Below, piece after piece: positions 1 through 6,146 of a stretch of DNA of 6,689 nt. Source of the DNA: Candidatus Aminicenantes bacterium UBA4085 (lineage in GTDB: Bacteria; Acidobacteriota; Aminicenantia; Aminicenantales; UBA4085); contig DFYJ01000050.1 of the NCBI GenBank assembly GCA_002383325.1, positions 1 to 6,689 on the forward strand, written 5' to 3'. The notes beneath the pieces are model-generated. The model did no database searches. It worked only from the letters and a program-made list of their open reading frames with translations, and was not told the DNA's origin. The stretch's first letter is position 1. The number at the start of each line of letters is the position of its first letter. Made by a program: the position numbers and the translations under genes.

Positions 1-1
1 C

Positions 2-886
2 CTGGCCGCCCTGCAGTGCCCCGGCGGGCGACCCGGCGCGGCCGTCGGCTTCGCCCGCCCCGGCACCCGCGACGACAAGTGGGGCTATGAGGCGACCATG
101 GCCTCCCTACCCATTCTGTCCGTCACCCCCGAGCACTACAACCGCATGTACCGCATTCTGAAGCGGGACATCCCGGTCAAGATCGAAGTCGAGGTCCGCA
201 ACCGCATCGGCCGCGAGCGCGAGATGGCCGCCAACGTCATCGGCGAGATTCCGGGCTCCGACCTTAAGGACGAAGTCGTCATCATCGGAGCCCACTTCGA
301 CACCTGGCACGCCAGCCCCAGCCCCAGCGATGACGGCGCGGCCTGCGCCGTGGCCCTGGAGGCCGCCCGCATCCTGAAGGCCGTCGGGGCCAAGCCGCGG
401 CGGACGATTCGAGTGGCCTGGTGGGGCGGCGAGGAGCAGGGCCTGTTCGGCTCGGGCGGGTACGTCAAGGCCCACTTCGGAGATCCGGGCGATCCCAAGA
501 TCGGCCTGAAGCCCGAATACGAGAAATTCTCGGCATATTTCAACATGGACTACGGGGCAGGCGCCTTCCGCGGCATCTACCTGCAGGGCAACGAGCGGGC
601 CCGGCGGATGATCGCGGCCTGGATCGCCCCCTTCCGGGACATGGGCTGTTGGGCCATCTCGAACCAGAGCGTCGGCTCGACCGACCACGTCTCCTTCGAC
701 CGGGCCGGCCTGCCCGGCTTCCAGTTCATCCAGGACCGCATCCCCGGGACGGCGGGGCACACCAACCTCGATTTCCTGGACACCATCCAGCCGCAGGACC
801 TGATCAAGAACGCCGTGATCATGGCCGGCTTCGCCTGGCAGGCGGCCATGGCCGATGAGCGGGTGCCGCGCAAGGAACTGAAGTAA
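2..886 (+). CDS. M28-family zinc metallopeptidase (aminopeptidase-like), 5' end outside window
   Basis: This is the C-terminal 294 residues of an M28 exopeptidase, a co-catalytic two-zinc enzyme that removes N-terminal residues from peptides. The frame is open to the left edge, so the ATG at 98 is internal: the residues before it (RDDKWGYEATMASLPI) continue the PA-like domain common in this family. The zinc-site set is complete in family order: His in GAHFDTWH (293-295), Asp in SDDGAA (329-331), the Glu pair in WWGGEEQGLFGS (431-436), Asp in FNMDYGAG (548-550) and the final His in GHTNLD (758-760). The domain ends normally with a TAA stop, so nothing suggests a pseudogene on this side. These enzymes are usually exported, but the signal peptide would lie outside the window. 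A 55-nt gap separates it from the OsmC-like gene, so co-transcription is possible. Family call is firm; the substrate is unknown. Confidence 0.93.
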   Translation: MAALQCPGGRPGAAVGFARPGTRDDKWGYEATMASLPILSVTPEHYNRMYRILKRDIPVKIEVEVRNRIGREREMAANVIGEIPGSDLKDEVVIIGAHFDTWHASPSPSDDGAACAVALEAARILKAVGAKPRRTIRVAWWGGEEQGLFGSGGYVKAHFGDPGDPKIGLKPEYEKFSAYFNMDYGAGAFRGIYLQGNERARRMIAAWIAPFRDMGCWAISNQSVGSTDHVSFDRAGLPGFQFIQDRIPGTAGHTNLDFLDTIQPQDLIKNAVIMAGFAWQAAMADERVPRKELK

Positions 887-941
887 ACGAGTGAGGGCAG
901 CGGACGGCCTTGAGAGTCGAGACAGAGGCAAGGAGGCAACG

Positions 942-1361
942 ATGTCTGAGGAAGCCGCTTGCGAAGCCCGGTGGACGGGCCGCTATCATTTTGAGGGCAC
1001 ATCGGAGTTCGGCGAGTCCGTTCCGGTCGATTACCCGCCGCCGAACGGCGAAGGAAGGGGCCACAAGCCCACCGATCTCCTCTTGGTAAGTCTGGCGTCC
1101 TGCTCGGGCCAGACGACCGTCTCGCTCCTGCAGAAGATGCGCCAGGACGTCCGCGGCTTCACGGTGCGGGCGGTGGGCCGCAAGCAGGAGGATCATCCCC
1201 GTGTCTTCACCGCCATCCACCTGGAGTTTCGGGCGGCCGGGCCGGGGATCGATCCGGCCGTGGTCGAGAAGGCTATTAAGATGTCGGAGGACAAGTACTG
1301 TCCGGTCTGGGCCATGCTCAAGGGCGCGGTGGCCGTAACGTCGTCATTCGTTATCGAATAA
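942..1361 (+). CDS. OsmC/Ohr-family protein, likely thiol peroxidase
   Basis: 139 residues, the usual length for the OsmC/Ohr family of cytoplasmic cysteine peroxidases, which reduce organic hydroperoxides. The family pattern is present: a KPTDLLLVSLASCSGQTT helix with Cys54, and a C-terminal KYCPVWAML segment with Cys120. These are the peroxidatic and resolving cysteines of this fold. The domain is closer to the YhfA/OsmC-like branch than to classical Ohr, judged only by the CPV motif context. The start at ATG 942 is chosen because AGGAGG lies at 931-936 with 5 nt spacing. An in-frame GTG at 891 would add 17 residues but has no ribosome binding site and the extra residues look non-coding. 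The TAA stop lies in the AATAATTA at the left border of the repeat element downstream, so the element abuts or slightly overlaps the gene's 3' end. No separate terminator is seen. Confidence 0.88.
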   Translation: MSEEAACEARWTGRYHFEGTSEFGESVPVDYPPPNGEGRGHKPTDLLLVSLASCSGQTTVSLLQKMRQDVRGFTVRAVGRKQEDHPRVFTAIHLEFRAAGPGIDPAVVEKAIKMSEDKYCPVWAMLKGAVAVTSSFVIE

Positions 1362-1546
1362 TTAGGGGGACACCATACATATTAGAAGTCCCATAATAGA
1401 ATGGAGTTGTTTTTCTTGGCTCTACCGCAATATCTCGGGAAATCTTCCGATTAGACACATCGCTTCTTTTCAGCATCGATTTAGTTTCAGGCTGACTGTG
1501 TCCGGACAATTATGGGAGTATTAGTATGTAGGGTGTCCCGGAATTA
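1360..1546. mobile_element. MITE/REP-like non-autonomous element, copy 1
   Basis: This AT-richer intergenic stretch is bounded by imperfect terminal inverted repeats. The left arm 1367-1399 (starting GGGACACCATACAT) matches the reverse complement of the right arm 1507-1539 (ending GGTGTCCC) at 27 of 33 positions. AATTA sits just outside each arm (1360-1364 and 1542-1546). The roughly 110-nt interior holds no plausible ORF. A second copy with the same termini lies at about 3159-3403. From memory, very similar ends flank IS200-like/REP-associated tyrosine transposases in several phyla, so mobilisation in trans by such an enzyme is a reasonable inference; no transposase is in this window. Exact borders and any target duplication are unclear because the flanking AATT is itself palindromic. 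Confidence 0.7.
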
Positions 1547-1548
1547 AT

Positions 1549-1578
1549 TTGACAGCAGGGACCCGTCAAAAGTAGGAT
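1549..1578 (+). promoter_or_regulatory. candidate promoter for the first thioredoxin/TPR gene
   Basis: A TTGACA -35 box (1549-1554) and a weak TAGGAT -10 box (1573-1578) are separated by 18 nt. The -35 box begins at the outer edge of the preceding repeat element. The implied start point near 1585 would leave almost no leader before the GGAGAGG ribosome binding site (1584-1590), which lowers confidence. An inverted repeat TTTGAC (1548-1553) / GTCAAA (1565-1570) overlaps the boxes and could be an operator. Confidence 0.4.
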
Positions 1579-1595
1579 TCCCCGGAGAGGTGCAC

Positions 1596-3113
1596 ATGAG
1601 AAAAGCGCTCACGCCGGCTCTCGTGCTCGTTCTCGCCTCCTTCGCCTCCGCCCAAAGCTGGTTCCAGGGCACCCTGGACCAGGCCGTCACCAAGGCCAAG
1701 CTCGAGAACAAGCTGGTGATCATCGACTTCTACAGCGGTGGCTGAGGGGGCTGCAAGCTGCTCGGTGAGCAGTTCTATGAAAACCCCAAATTCCACGCTT
1801 TCCAGGACAAGAGCTTCGTCCTCTTCCGGGCCGACTCCGACACGGAGAAAGGCGATGCCGTCTTCAAGAAATTCGGCATCCAGGCCACACCGACAACCCT
1901 GATTCTCGGCCCCGACGGCTCCGAGATCGATTGGATCGTCGGCTACGGCCCGCCGCCGGATAATTTCCAGGCCAAGTTGGAAAAAGTCCTCAAGGGCGAG
2001 GATACGTTCAAGGCGATCAGCGACGCCTACGCCAAGAAACCCGAAGATGCCGCCTTAGCCTTCAAGCTGGCCCTCAAGTGGGGCTCCCGGTACGATCCGG
2101 CCAACCAGGCCAAGGCCACGGACCTATATAAGAAGGTCATCGCTCTCGATCCCGAGGGCAAGTTGGGCAGCTACACCAACGAGTACACCAAGGTCTCTGT
2201 GCCGTACACGGTCTATGCCGAATACACCCTGGCCACCTCGACCGCCCGCGGCGCCAAACCGGACATGGCTCCCATCAAGGCCTTCATCGCCAAGTACCCG
2301 GCTAGCCCGATGGTCAAGAGCGCCTACTCGGCCATGGCCTATTATTTCGGCAATCAGGCTGCCAAGGACGAGGCCGCTCCGTTCTTCGCCGAATACGCCG
2401 CCAAGTACCCCGAGGACCCTTATGCCCTGCAGTCGTGGCTGGCCCGGATCGTACGGGACAAGGAGCCTCTGGACAAGGGACTGGAGCTGGCCGAAAAGAT
2501 CGAGCTTCTGACCCAGCGCAACATCGACCCGAGCCTTCAGCAGACTCTGGGCGACTTTTACCTCCTCAAGGGAGATGAAGCCAAGGTCACGGAAGTGTTC
2601 GGCAAGGATTACGCGAAGGATCAGGTCCAGAACCTGGCCTACAGTCTCATCAACTATGCATCTTTCTGGTCGGGCAAAGGCCAGAATCTGGAAGATGCCA
2701 TGGCCAAGGCCGAAATCGCCCTGGGGCTCTATCCCGGCAACACCTACATGATCCAACAGACCGCGGCCCTCTACGCCAAGGCCGGCCAGGAGGCCAAAGC
2801 CATGGCCCTCTATGGGCCGGATTGGGCCAAAGCCAAGATGGCCGACGCCTCCGCCCTGAGCAACTATGCCTCGTTCTGGACCAGGCAGGGCAAGAACCTC
2901 GACAGCGCCCTGGAGGCTGCCCGCAAGGCCGTCGAGCTCAAGCCCACCCAGTACTACCAATGGGTGGCGCTGGGCGAGGTGCTGGTCAAGAAAGGCCTCA
3001 AGGAAGAGGCGGTCAAGGCTTACGAGAAAGCGGTCGAGCTGGCCCCCGATTATGCCAGGGAATACTACAAGAAAAACCTGGACAAGATCAGGGCCGACGC
3101 CGACAAAAAGTGA
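1596..3113 (+). CDS. exported thioredoxin-fold/TPR selenoprotein, in-frame TGA read as Sec50
   Basis: 505 residues if the TGA at 1743-1745 is decoded as selenocysteine. The start is ATG 1596, with GGAGAGG at 1584-1590. Residues 1-19 form a signal peptide with an ASA|Q cleavage site, so the protein should act in the periplasm. Residues 23-130 are a thioredoxin_7/DsbD-gamma-like domain: IIDFYSGG-U50-GGC53-K occupies the position of DFWATWCGPCK, and the cis-proline is in QATP99T. From about residue 140 the protein is helical with TPR-type repeats, clearest at 347-404, 422-451 and 452-487 (KEEAVKAYEKAVELAP). No cysteine other than Cys53 exists in the protein. The frame is unbroken on both sides of the TGA. 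Alternatives are a pseudogene or a truncated TPR protein starting at TTG 1977. The intact domain, the SECIS-like hairpin and the same arrangement in the paralogue argue against both. The probable role is a periplasmic thiol/disulfide or peroxide redox protein whose TPR part binds partners; the substrate is unknown. It ends with its own terminator. Confidence 0.82.
1743..1787 (+). promoter_or_regulatory. Sec codon (TGA) and bacterial SECIS-like hairpin, gene 1
   Basis: TGA at 1743-1745 is followed after exactly 18 nt by a GGT loop (1764-1766). The loop closes a perfect 6-bp stem, CTGCTC (1758-1763) with GAGCAG (1767-1772), extendable by G1757-T1773 and A1756-T1774. GGGG (1746-1749) can pair with CCCC (1784-1787) as a lower stem. 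Bacterial SECIS elements are in-frame hairpins just downstream of UGA, bound by SelB, with a guanine in a small apical loop. As I recall, the E. coli fdhF element also has a GGU loop 18 nt after UGA. The bulged U of fdhF is not evident here. Confidence 0.72.
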
Positions 3114-3120
3114 TTCCCCG

Positions 3121-3153
3121 TCCGGGAGGGCGCTTTCGAAGCGCCCTCCCGGA
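3121..3153 (+). terminator. strong hairpin terminator after gene 1
   Basis: A perfect 15-bp inverted repeat (3121-3135 and 3139-3153) surrounds a TCG loop, 7 nt after the TGA stop of the first thioredoxin/TPR gene. The stem is GC-rich. Only two T residues follow before the next repeat element begins (CCATAATT), so the T-tract is poor and may have been displaced by that insertion. Confidence 0.75.
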
Positions 3154-3158
3154 TTCCA

Positions 3159-3403
3159 TAATTGCGGGACACCATACATAACTCCCTAATTCGTCAGGTC
3201 GACCGGCACTCTTGGTCGAATGTATTCACGGCATTGGGCGAAGTACCTTTATTCTTCCACCATGTTAGGAATTCTTATGCGCCGTGATAGATTGCCGCTG
3301 ACAGGGCTGAAGCGGATCGTGCCCTTGCCCCCATTCAATCCAAAGGTGGGGAAGCAACATCATTCTATATTTCGGGAATTATGTATGGTGTCCCGGAATT
3401 ATT
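3159..3403. mobile_element. MITE/REP-like non-autonomous element, copy 2
   Basis: The left end 3166-3186 (GGGACACCATACATA, then ACTCCC) and the reverse complement of 3374-3394 agree at 20 of 21 positions. The outer AATT motifs (3161 region and 3397-3403) match those of the copy near 1360-1546. The interior of about 190 nt is unlike that of copy 1 and has no recognisable transposase. It contains small inverted repeats, TCGACC (3199-3204) / GGTCGA (3214-3219) and CACGGC (3227-3232) / GCCGTG (3281-3286). An open frame through 3220-3486 reads over the element ends and looks non-coding. The element sits directly behind the terminator of the upstream gene, a typical tolerated site. Confidence 0.7.
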
Positions 3404-3441
3404 GGGATGAGCCGTCAATCGCCGTTGACGTCAACAAAGAG

Positions 3442-3474
3442 TTCGGGAATTGTGTATGGTGTCCCCCAATTATT
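3442..3474. repeat. extra solo right end of the MITE/REP-like element
   Basis: TTCGGGAATT, one variable base, then TGTATGGTGTCCC repeats the right end of copy 2 (3371-3394) in the same orientation, 71 bp further on, with one mismatch over 24 nt. It is again followed by AATTATT. It has no matching left end of its own, so it is a remnant of a second insertion, a one-ended event or a local duplication. Between the two copies lies a perfect 12-nt palindrome, GTTGACGTCAAC (3424-3435), of unknown meaning. Confidence 0.75.
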
Positions 3475-3482
3475 GACATGAT

Positions 3483-3512
3483 TTGACTCCCCCTGGGGGC
3501 CTGGGCTATAGT
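3483..3512 (+). promoter_or_regulatory. promoter of the second thioredoxin/TPR gene
   Basis: A TTGACT -35 box (3483-3488) and a TATAGT -10 box (3507-3512), 18 nt apart, give a good sigma-70-type promoter, with a predicted start near 3519 and a leader of about 25 nt carrying GGAGG (3534-3538). The spacer begins with the perfect palindrome CCCCCTGGGGG (3489-3499), a possible operator. The promoter ahead of the kinase gene has the same spacing and -10 box. Confidence 0.65.
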
Positions 3513-3543
3513 CATCCCCGTCCGAAATCCAACGGAGGCATGC

Positions 3544-5043
3544 ATGAAAAGAGCCCTGGCGCTTTCGCTTCTCCTCCTGTTGGCCGCGGCCGCGTTCGCC
3601 CAGGTTCCGGATTGGTGGTTCAAGGGATCCCTGGACGAGGCGTTCGCCAAGGCCAAGGCGGAGAACAAGCTGGTTCTCCTCGACTTCAACTCCTTCACCT
3701 GACCGGGCTGCAAACTGCTCGGTGAGCAGTTCTACGACAACCCCCAGTACAAGGAATTCCTCAACAACAGCTTCGTCCTCTTCCGGGTCTACTCCCAGGA
3801 GCCGGACGGCAAGAAGGTTTTCGAGAAATATGGCGTCCGGGCCACCCCGACGATCATGTTCTTCGACGGCAACGGCGAAGCCGTGGATTGGATCCTCGGC
3901 TACGACCCTCCGCCCGACAAGTTCAAGGTTCTCGTCGACAAGGTCCTCAAGGGCGAGGGTACGTTCAAGAGCCTGATGGCCGCTTACGCCAAAAATCCAG
4001 CGGCCGTCGACACGGCATTCATGCTGGGCCGCAAGTACGAGGATCGCTACGACATGGTCAAGGCGTCCGAGTTCTACAAGAAGGTCGTCGAGCTCGACCC
4101 CAAGGGCCAAAAGGGGACCACCGACTACGACACCGGCCGCCAGGGCCAGGTCGAGAAGGTCTCCTACACCCAATACGCCGAGTTCAACATCGGCGCCGCC
4201 GCGCTGAGCGCCCGCCCGGCCAACCCGGCCCCGATGCAGGCCTTCCTCAAGAAGTACCCCAACGGCGAGATTGTCAAGGCCGGCTACATGCGCCTGAGCG
4301 GCGTCCACTTCCTGCGGACGGCGCCCAAGGAAGAGGCGGCCGCATTCTACGCCGAATGGACGAACCGCTTCCCCAAGGACTCGGCGGCTCTTTCCGCCTG
4401 GGTTCAGAGGATCCTTCAGGATAAGGAGCCGGTGGACAAGGGCATCGAGCTGGCCGCCAAGGCCATCGCTCTCGTCAAGCTGGAGCGGGAAGCCGCTGCC
4501 GCGGCGGCGCCACCAGGGAGCGTCCCAGGGGCAATCGCCATCGGCCCCGGCGGCGTCGTTGTGAACTCCTCCCTTGAGCTCAACCTGGCCCGGCTGTATG
4601 CGCTCAAGGGCGAGAAGAACAAGGCCGTCGCCACCGTCGACGAGGCTTTTAAGACCGGCGGTGACAACCCGCGGATGATTTCCAGCTTCGCCCAGGCCTA
4701 CCTGGACATCGGCGCCGAGGACAAGGCCTTGGCCGTCTACGGCCCGGCCTTCCTGCAGAAATCCCTGGCCGCCGCGTCCTCCATCACGCCTTACGCCTCA
4801 TTCTGGGCCCGCCAGGACAAGAATCTGGACAGCGCCCTGGAGGCGGCCAAGAAGGCGGTGGAAATGAATCCGACGGCCTTCGTGGGATGGACCACTCTGG
4901 CCCAGATCTACGTCAAGATGAAGAACGCGCCCGAGGCCCTCAAGGCCGCCGACAAGGCCCTTGAGATCGCCCCGGCAGCGCAGGAGGCGGTCGTGCAGCG
5001 GCTGGTCGACCAGATCAAGACCCAAGCCGCGGCGATCAAGTAG
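3544..5043 (+). CDS. exported thioredoxin-fold/TPR selenoprotein paralogue, in-frame TGA read as Sec53
   Basis: 499 residues if the TGA at 3700-3702 is decoded as selenocysteine. ATG 3544 follows GGAGG (3534-3538) with 5 nt spacing. Residues 1-19 are a signal peptide (AFA|Q), which predicts export. The thioredoxin-like domain covers about residues 25-135: LLDFNSFT-U53-PGC56-K aligns with the CxxC of thioredoxins and RATP102T carries the cis-proline. The C-terminal half is TPR-like, best at the end (DSALEAAKKAVEMNP, then APEALKAADKALEIAP). It is collinear with the preceding gene throughout (KAKxENKL, GCKLLGEQFY, VDKVLKGEGTFK, YASFWARQDKNLDSALEAAKKAVE), so the two are tandem duplicates that have diverged. 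The main difference is an Ala/Pro/Gly-rich insertion at about residues 312-342. Cys56 is the only cysteine. Without Sec reading, translation would begin at M105 (3856) and lack both signal peptide and redox site. It has its own promoter and terminator. Substrate unknown. Confidence 0.83.
3700..3745 (+). promoter_or_regulatory. Sec codon (TGA) and bacterial SECIS-like hairpin, gene 2
   Basis: TGA at 3700-3702 is followed after exactly 18 nt by the GGT loop (3721-3723) of a perfect 6-bp stem, CTGCTC (3715-3720) with GAGCAG (3724-3729), extendable by two A-T pairs (3713-3714 with 3730-3731). GGG at 3705-3707 can pair with C residues at 3741-3745 as a lower stem. The stretch from the CxxC region through the hairpin is almost identical at nucleotide level to the first gene, including synonymous positions, whereas the two residues just before the TGA and the first one after it differ. 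This fits selection on the RNA structure. Confidence 0.72.
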
Positions 5044-5060
5044 TATTCGGTATCACCCAG

Positions 5061-5089
5061 GGGGACGGGACTTTCCCGTCCCCTTTTTT
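5061..5089 (+). terminator. rho-independent terminator after gene 2
   Basis: GGGGACGGGA (5061-5070), loop CTT, TCCCGTCCCC (5074-5083), then six T residues (5084-5089): a textbook intrinsic terminator 17 nt after the TAG stop of the second thioredoxin/TPR gene. It also lies just beyond the end of the convergent flavoprotein gene, but on that strand there is no T-tract. Confidence 0.93.
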
Positions 5090-5090
5090 A

Positions 5091-6002
5091 TTACCGCCGC
5101 AGGTAGGCCAGGGCCTGCAGGGCCGCCACACAGCCCTCCCCTGCCGCAGCCACAACCTGGAGGCCGCCGCAGGTATTGTCTCCGGCGGCATAGACGCCCG
5201 ACAGGTTGGTCCGTCCGAAGCGGTCGACGGCCAAGCACTGTTTGTGGTCCATGGCCAGCCCGGCCTTGGCGAAGAGCGGCCCGGTGGGCACTTCACGGAA
5301 GAGGAAGACAGCCGCCACGGGCAGCTCGTCCTCTCCTGACGGCCCTTTGAGGATCAGCTTTTCCACACCCTTATCGCCGACGATCTCCTTGATCTCCTGC
5401 CCCGCGTGCAGCATCACGCCTTTCTTCTCGGCCTTGATGAAGGCCTCCTCCAGGACGGCAGGGTCTTTGATCCGGCCGGTGACCCAGTGGACGTTGGCGC
5501 CCATCTGGTTGAGGGCCATGACATCATCGGCCGCTTCCTCCGATGAGCCGTAGGCAGCCACCTCCCGCCCCCGGTAGAGCGGCCCGTCGCAGACGGCGCA
5601 GTAGGAAACTCCGAAGCCGACCAGCCGCTCCTCGCCCGGCAGCTGGCGCTCTTTGGCGAACGGCTTACCTGTGGCCAGGACGATGGTCTTGGCCTCAATG
5701 AAGGAATCCGTGGTCGAGACAAACTTGGGATCGCCCTCCAGCGACAGGGCGATGGTGTCGCCTCTGACGAACTCGGCGCCGAAATGAGCGGCGTGGGCGC
5801 GGAACTTTTCCAGAAGCTCCCGGCTGTCGATCGAAAGGTAGCCGGGGAAGTTCTCCAGCTCCCAGCCGATGGACATGCGCGAGGAGGCCCGCTCCCCCTC
5901 CAGGACGATCGTCTTCTTGCCCGCCCGGGCGGCGTAGATGGCCGCCGTCAGGCCGGCCGGGCCGGCCCCAATGATGAGAATGTCGGCCTGGTGACTCTGC
6001 AT
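5091..6002 (-). CDS. thioredoxin-reductase-like FAD-dependent disulfide oxidoreductase
   Basis: 303 residues, typical of the low-molecular-weight TrxB family, whose members pass electrons through FAD to a CxxC disulfide and then to thioredoxin-like partners in the cytoplasm (no signal peptide here). The FAD-binding GAGPAG is at residues 12-17 with the Rossmann context DILIIGAGPAGLTAAIYAARAG. The redox pair is Cys135-Ala-Val-Cys138-Asp, and the second FAD motif YAAGD is at 271-275. The NADPH-binding half is atypical: where TrxB has GGGDSAxEE this protein has AAYGSSEEAADD (149-160), and the HRRDxxR motif is replaced by HWVTGRIKD (172-180). An electron donor other than NADPH is therefore possible, as in the ferredoxin-linked or NADPH-motif-lacking relatives. 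The start at 6002 is supported by AAGGAGA just upstream on the minus strand. It converges with the second selenoprotein gene. A physiological link to the exported selenoproteins would need a membrane electron carrier such as DsbD/CcdA. Confidence 0.87.
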   Translation of the reverse strand: MQSHQADILIIGAGPAGLTAAIYAARAGKKTIVLEGERASSRMSIGWELENFPGYLSIDSRELLEKFRAHAAHFGAEFVRGDTIALSLEGDPKFVSTTDSFIEAKTIVLATGKPFAKERQLPGEERLVGFGVSYCAVCDGPLYRGREVAAYGSSEEAADDVMALNQMGANVHWVTGRIKDPAVLEEAFIKAEKKGVMLHAGQEIKEIVGDKGVEKLILKGPSGEDELPVAAVFLFREVPTGPLFAKAGLAMDHKQCLAVDRFGRTNLSGVYAAGDNTCGGLQVVAAAGEGCVAALQALAYLRR

Positions 6003-6031
6003 GCGGCTCTCCTTCCAATCCGAATAGCCCT

Positions 6032-6037
6032 ATTATA
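6032..6037 (-). promoter_or_regulatory. candidate -10 box for the thioredoxin-reductase-like gene
   Basis: On the minus strand a perfect TATAAT lies about 30 nt upstream of the ATG at 6002, with a predicted start near 6025. No convincing -35 hexamer is found 16-18 nt further upstream. An imperfect inverted repeat (CTCCCGA and TCGGGGAG, about 6044-6060 on the plus strand) occupies that region. Confidence 0.45.
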
Positions 6038-6095
6038 GACGCTTCTCCCGATTTCGGGGAGGCCCGAACGAACCGGGGAGTGCCAACCCTTCTTC

Positions 6096-6125
6096 TTGAC
6101 ACCCGTTCACGGGCGGGGCTATAGT
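6096..6125 (+). promoter_or_regulatory. promoter of the Ser/Thr kinase gene
   Basis: TTGACA (6096-6101) and TATAGT (6120-6125), 18 nt apart, with a predicted start near 6132. The spacer opens with the dyad CCCGT-TC-ACGGG (6102-6113). Both the spacing and the CTATAGTC -10 context repeat those of the second selenoprotein gene's promoter. Confidence 0.65.
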
Positions 6126-6146
6126 CGGATCATTAGCGAGGGGAAC

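Noticed and set aside
891..941. GTG 891 as the start of the OsmC-like gene
   Set aside because: ATG 942 has an AGGAGG at ideal spacing and gives the normal family length; the extra 17 residues are unsupported.
1367..1539. Riboswitch or structured leader ahead of gene 1
   Set aside because: The pairing is explained by terminal inverted repeats shared with the second element, and the candidate promoter lies downstream of it.
1977..3113. A stand-alone cytoplasmic TPR protein beginning at TTG 1977, and likewise one at ATG 3856
   Set aside because: No ribosome binding site precedes either start, and both lie inside a conserved thioredoxin domain that continues upstream in frame to a signal peptide.
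2124..3179. Long antisense open frames, e.g. minus 2124-3179, 3415-4308, 107-931 and 6033-6620
   Set aside because: They lie opposite genes with recognisable domains, have no family motifs and arise from codon bias in GC-rich DNA; some also run across terminators or the repeat elements.
3220..3486. Possible small gene inside the second repeat element
   Set aside because: No ribosome binding site, no recognisable motif, and it reads through both element right ends, so the sequence is explained by the repeats.
1743..3702. Genome-wide reassignment of TGA (Trp or Gly code)
   Set aside because: The peptidase, OsmC-like, flavoprotein and kinase genes contain no in-frame TGA and encode Trp as TGG. 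TGA occurs only at the two catalytic positions and as the terminal stop of gene 1, which is followed by a terminator.
1596..5043. Both thioredoxin/TPR genes as pseudogenes with a Cys-to-stop mutation
   Set aside because: The same site is affected in two diverged paralogues, with no other lesion, conserved domains on both sides and a SECIS-like hairpin at a fixed distance.
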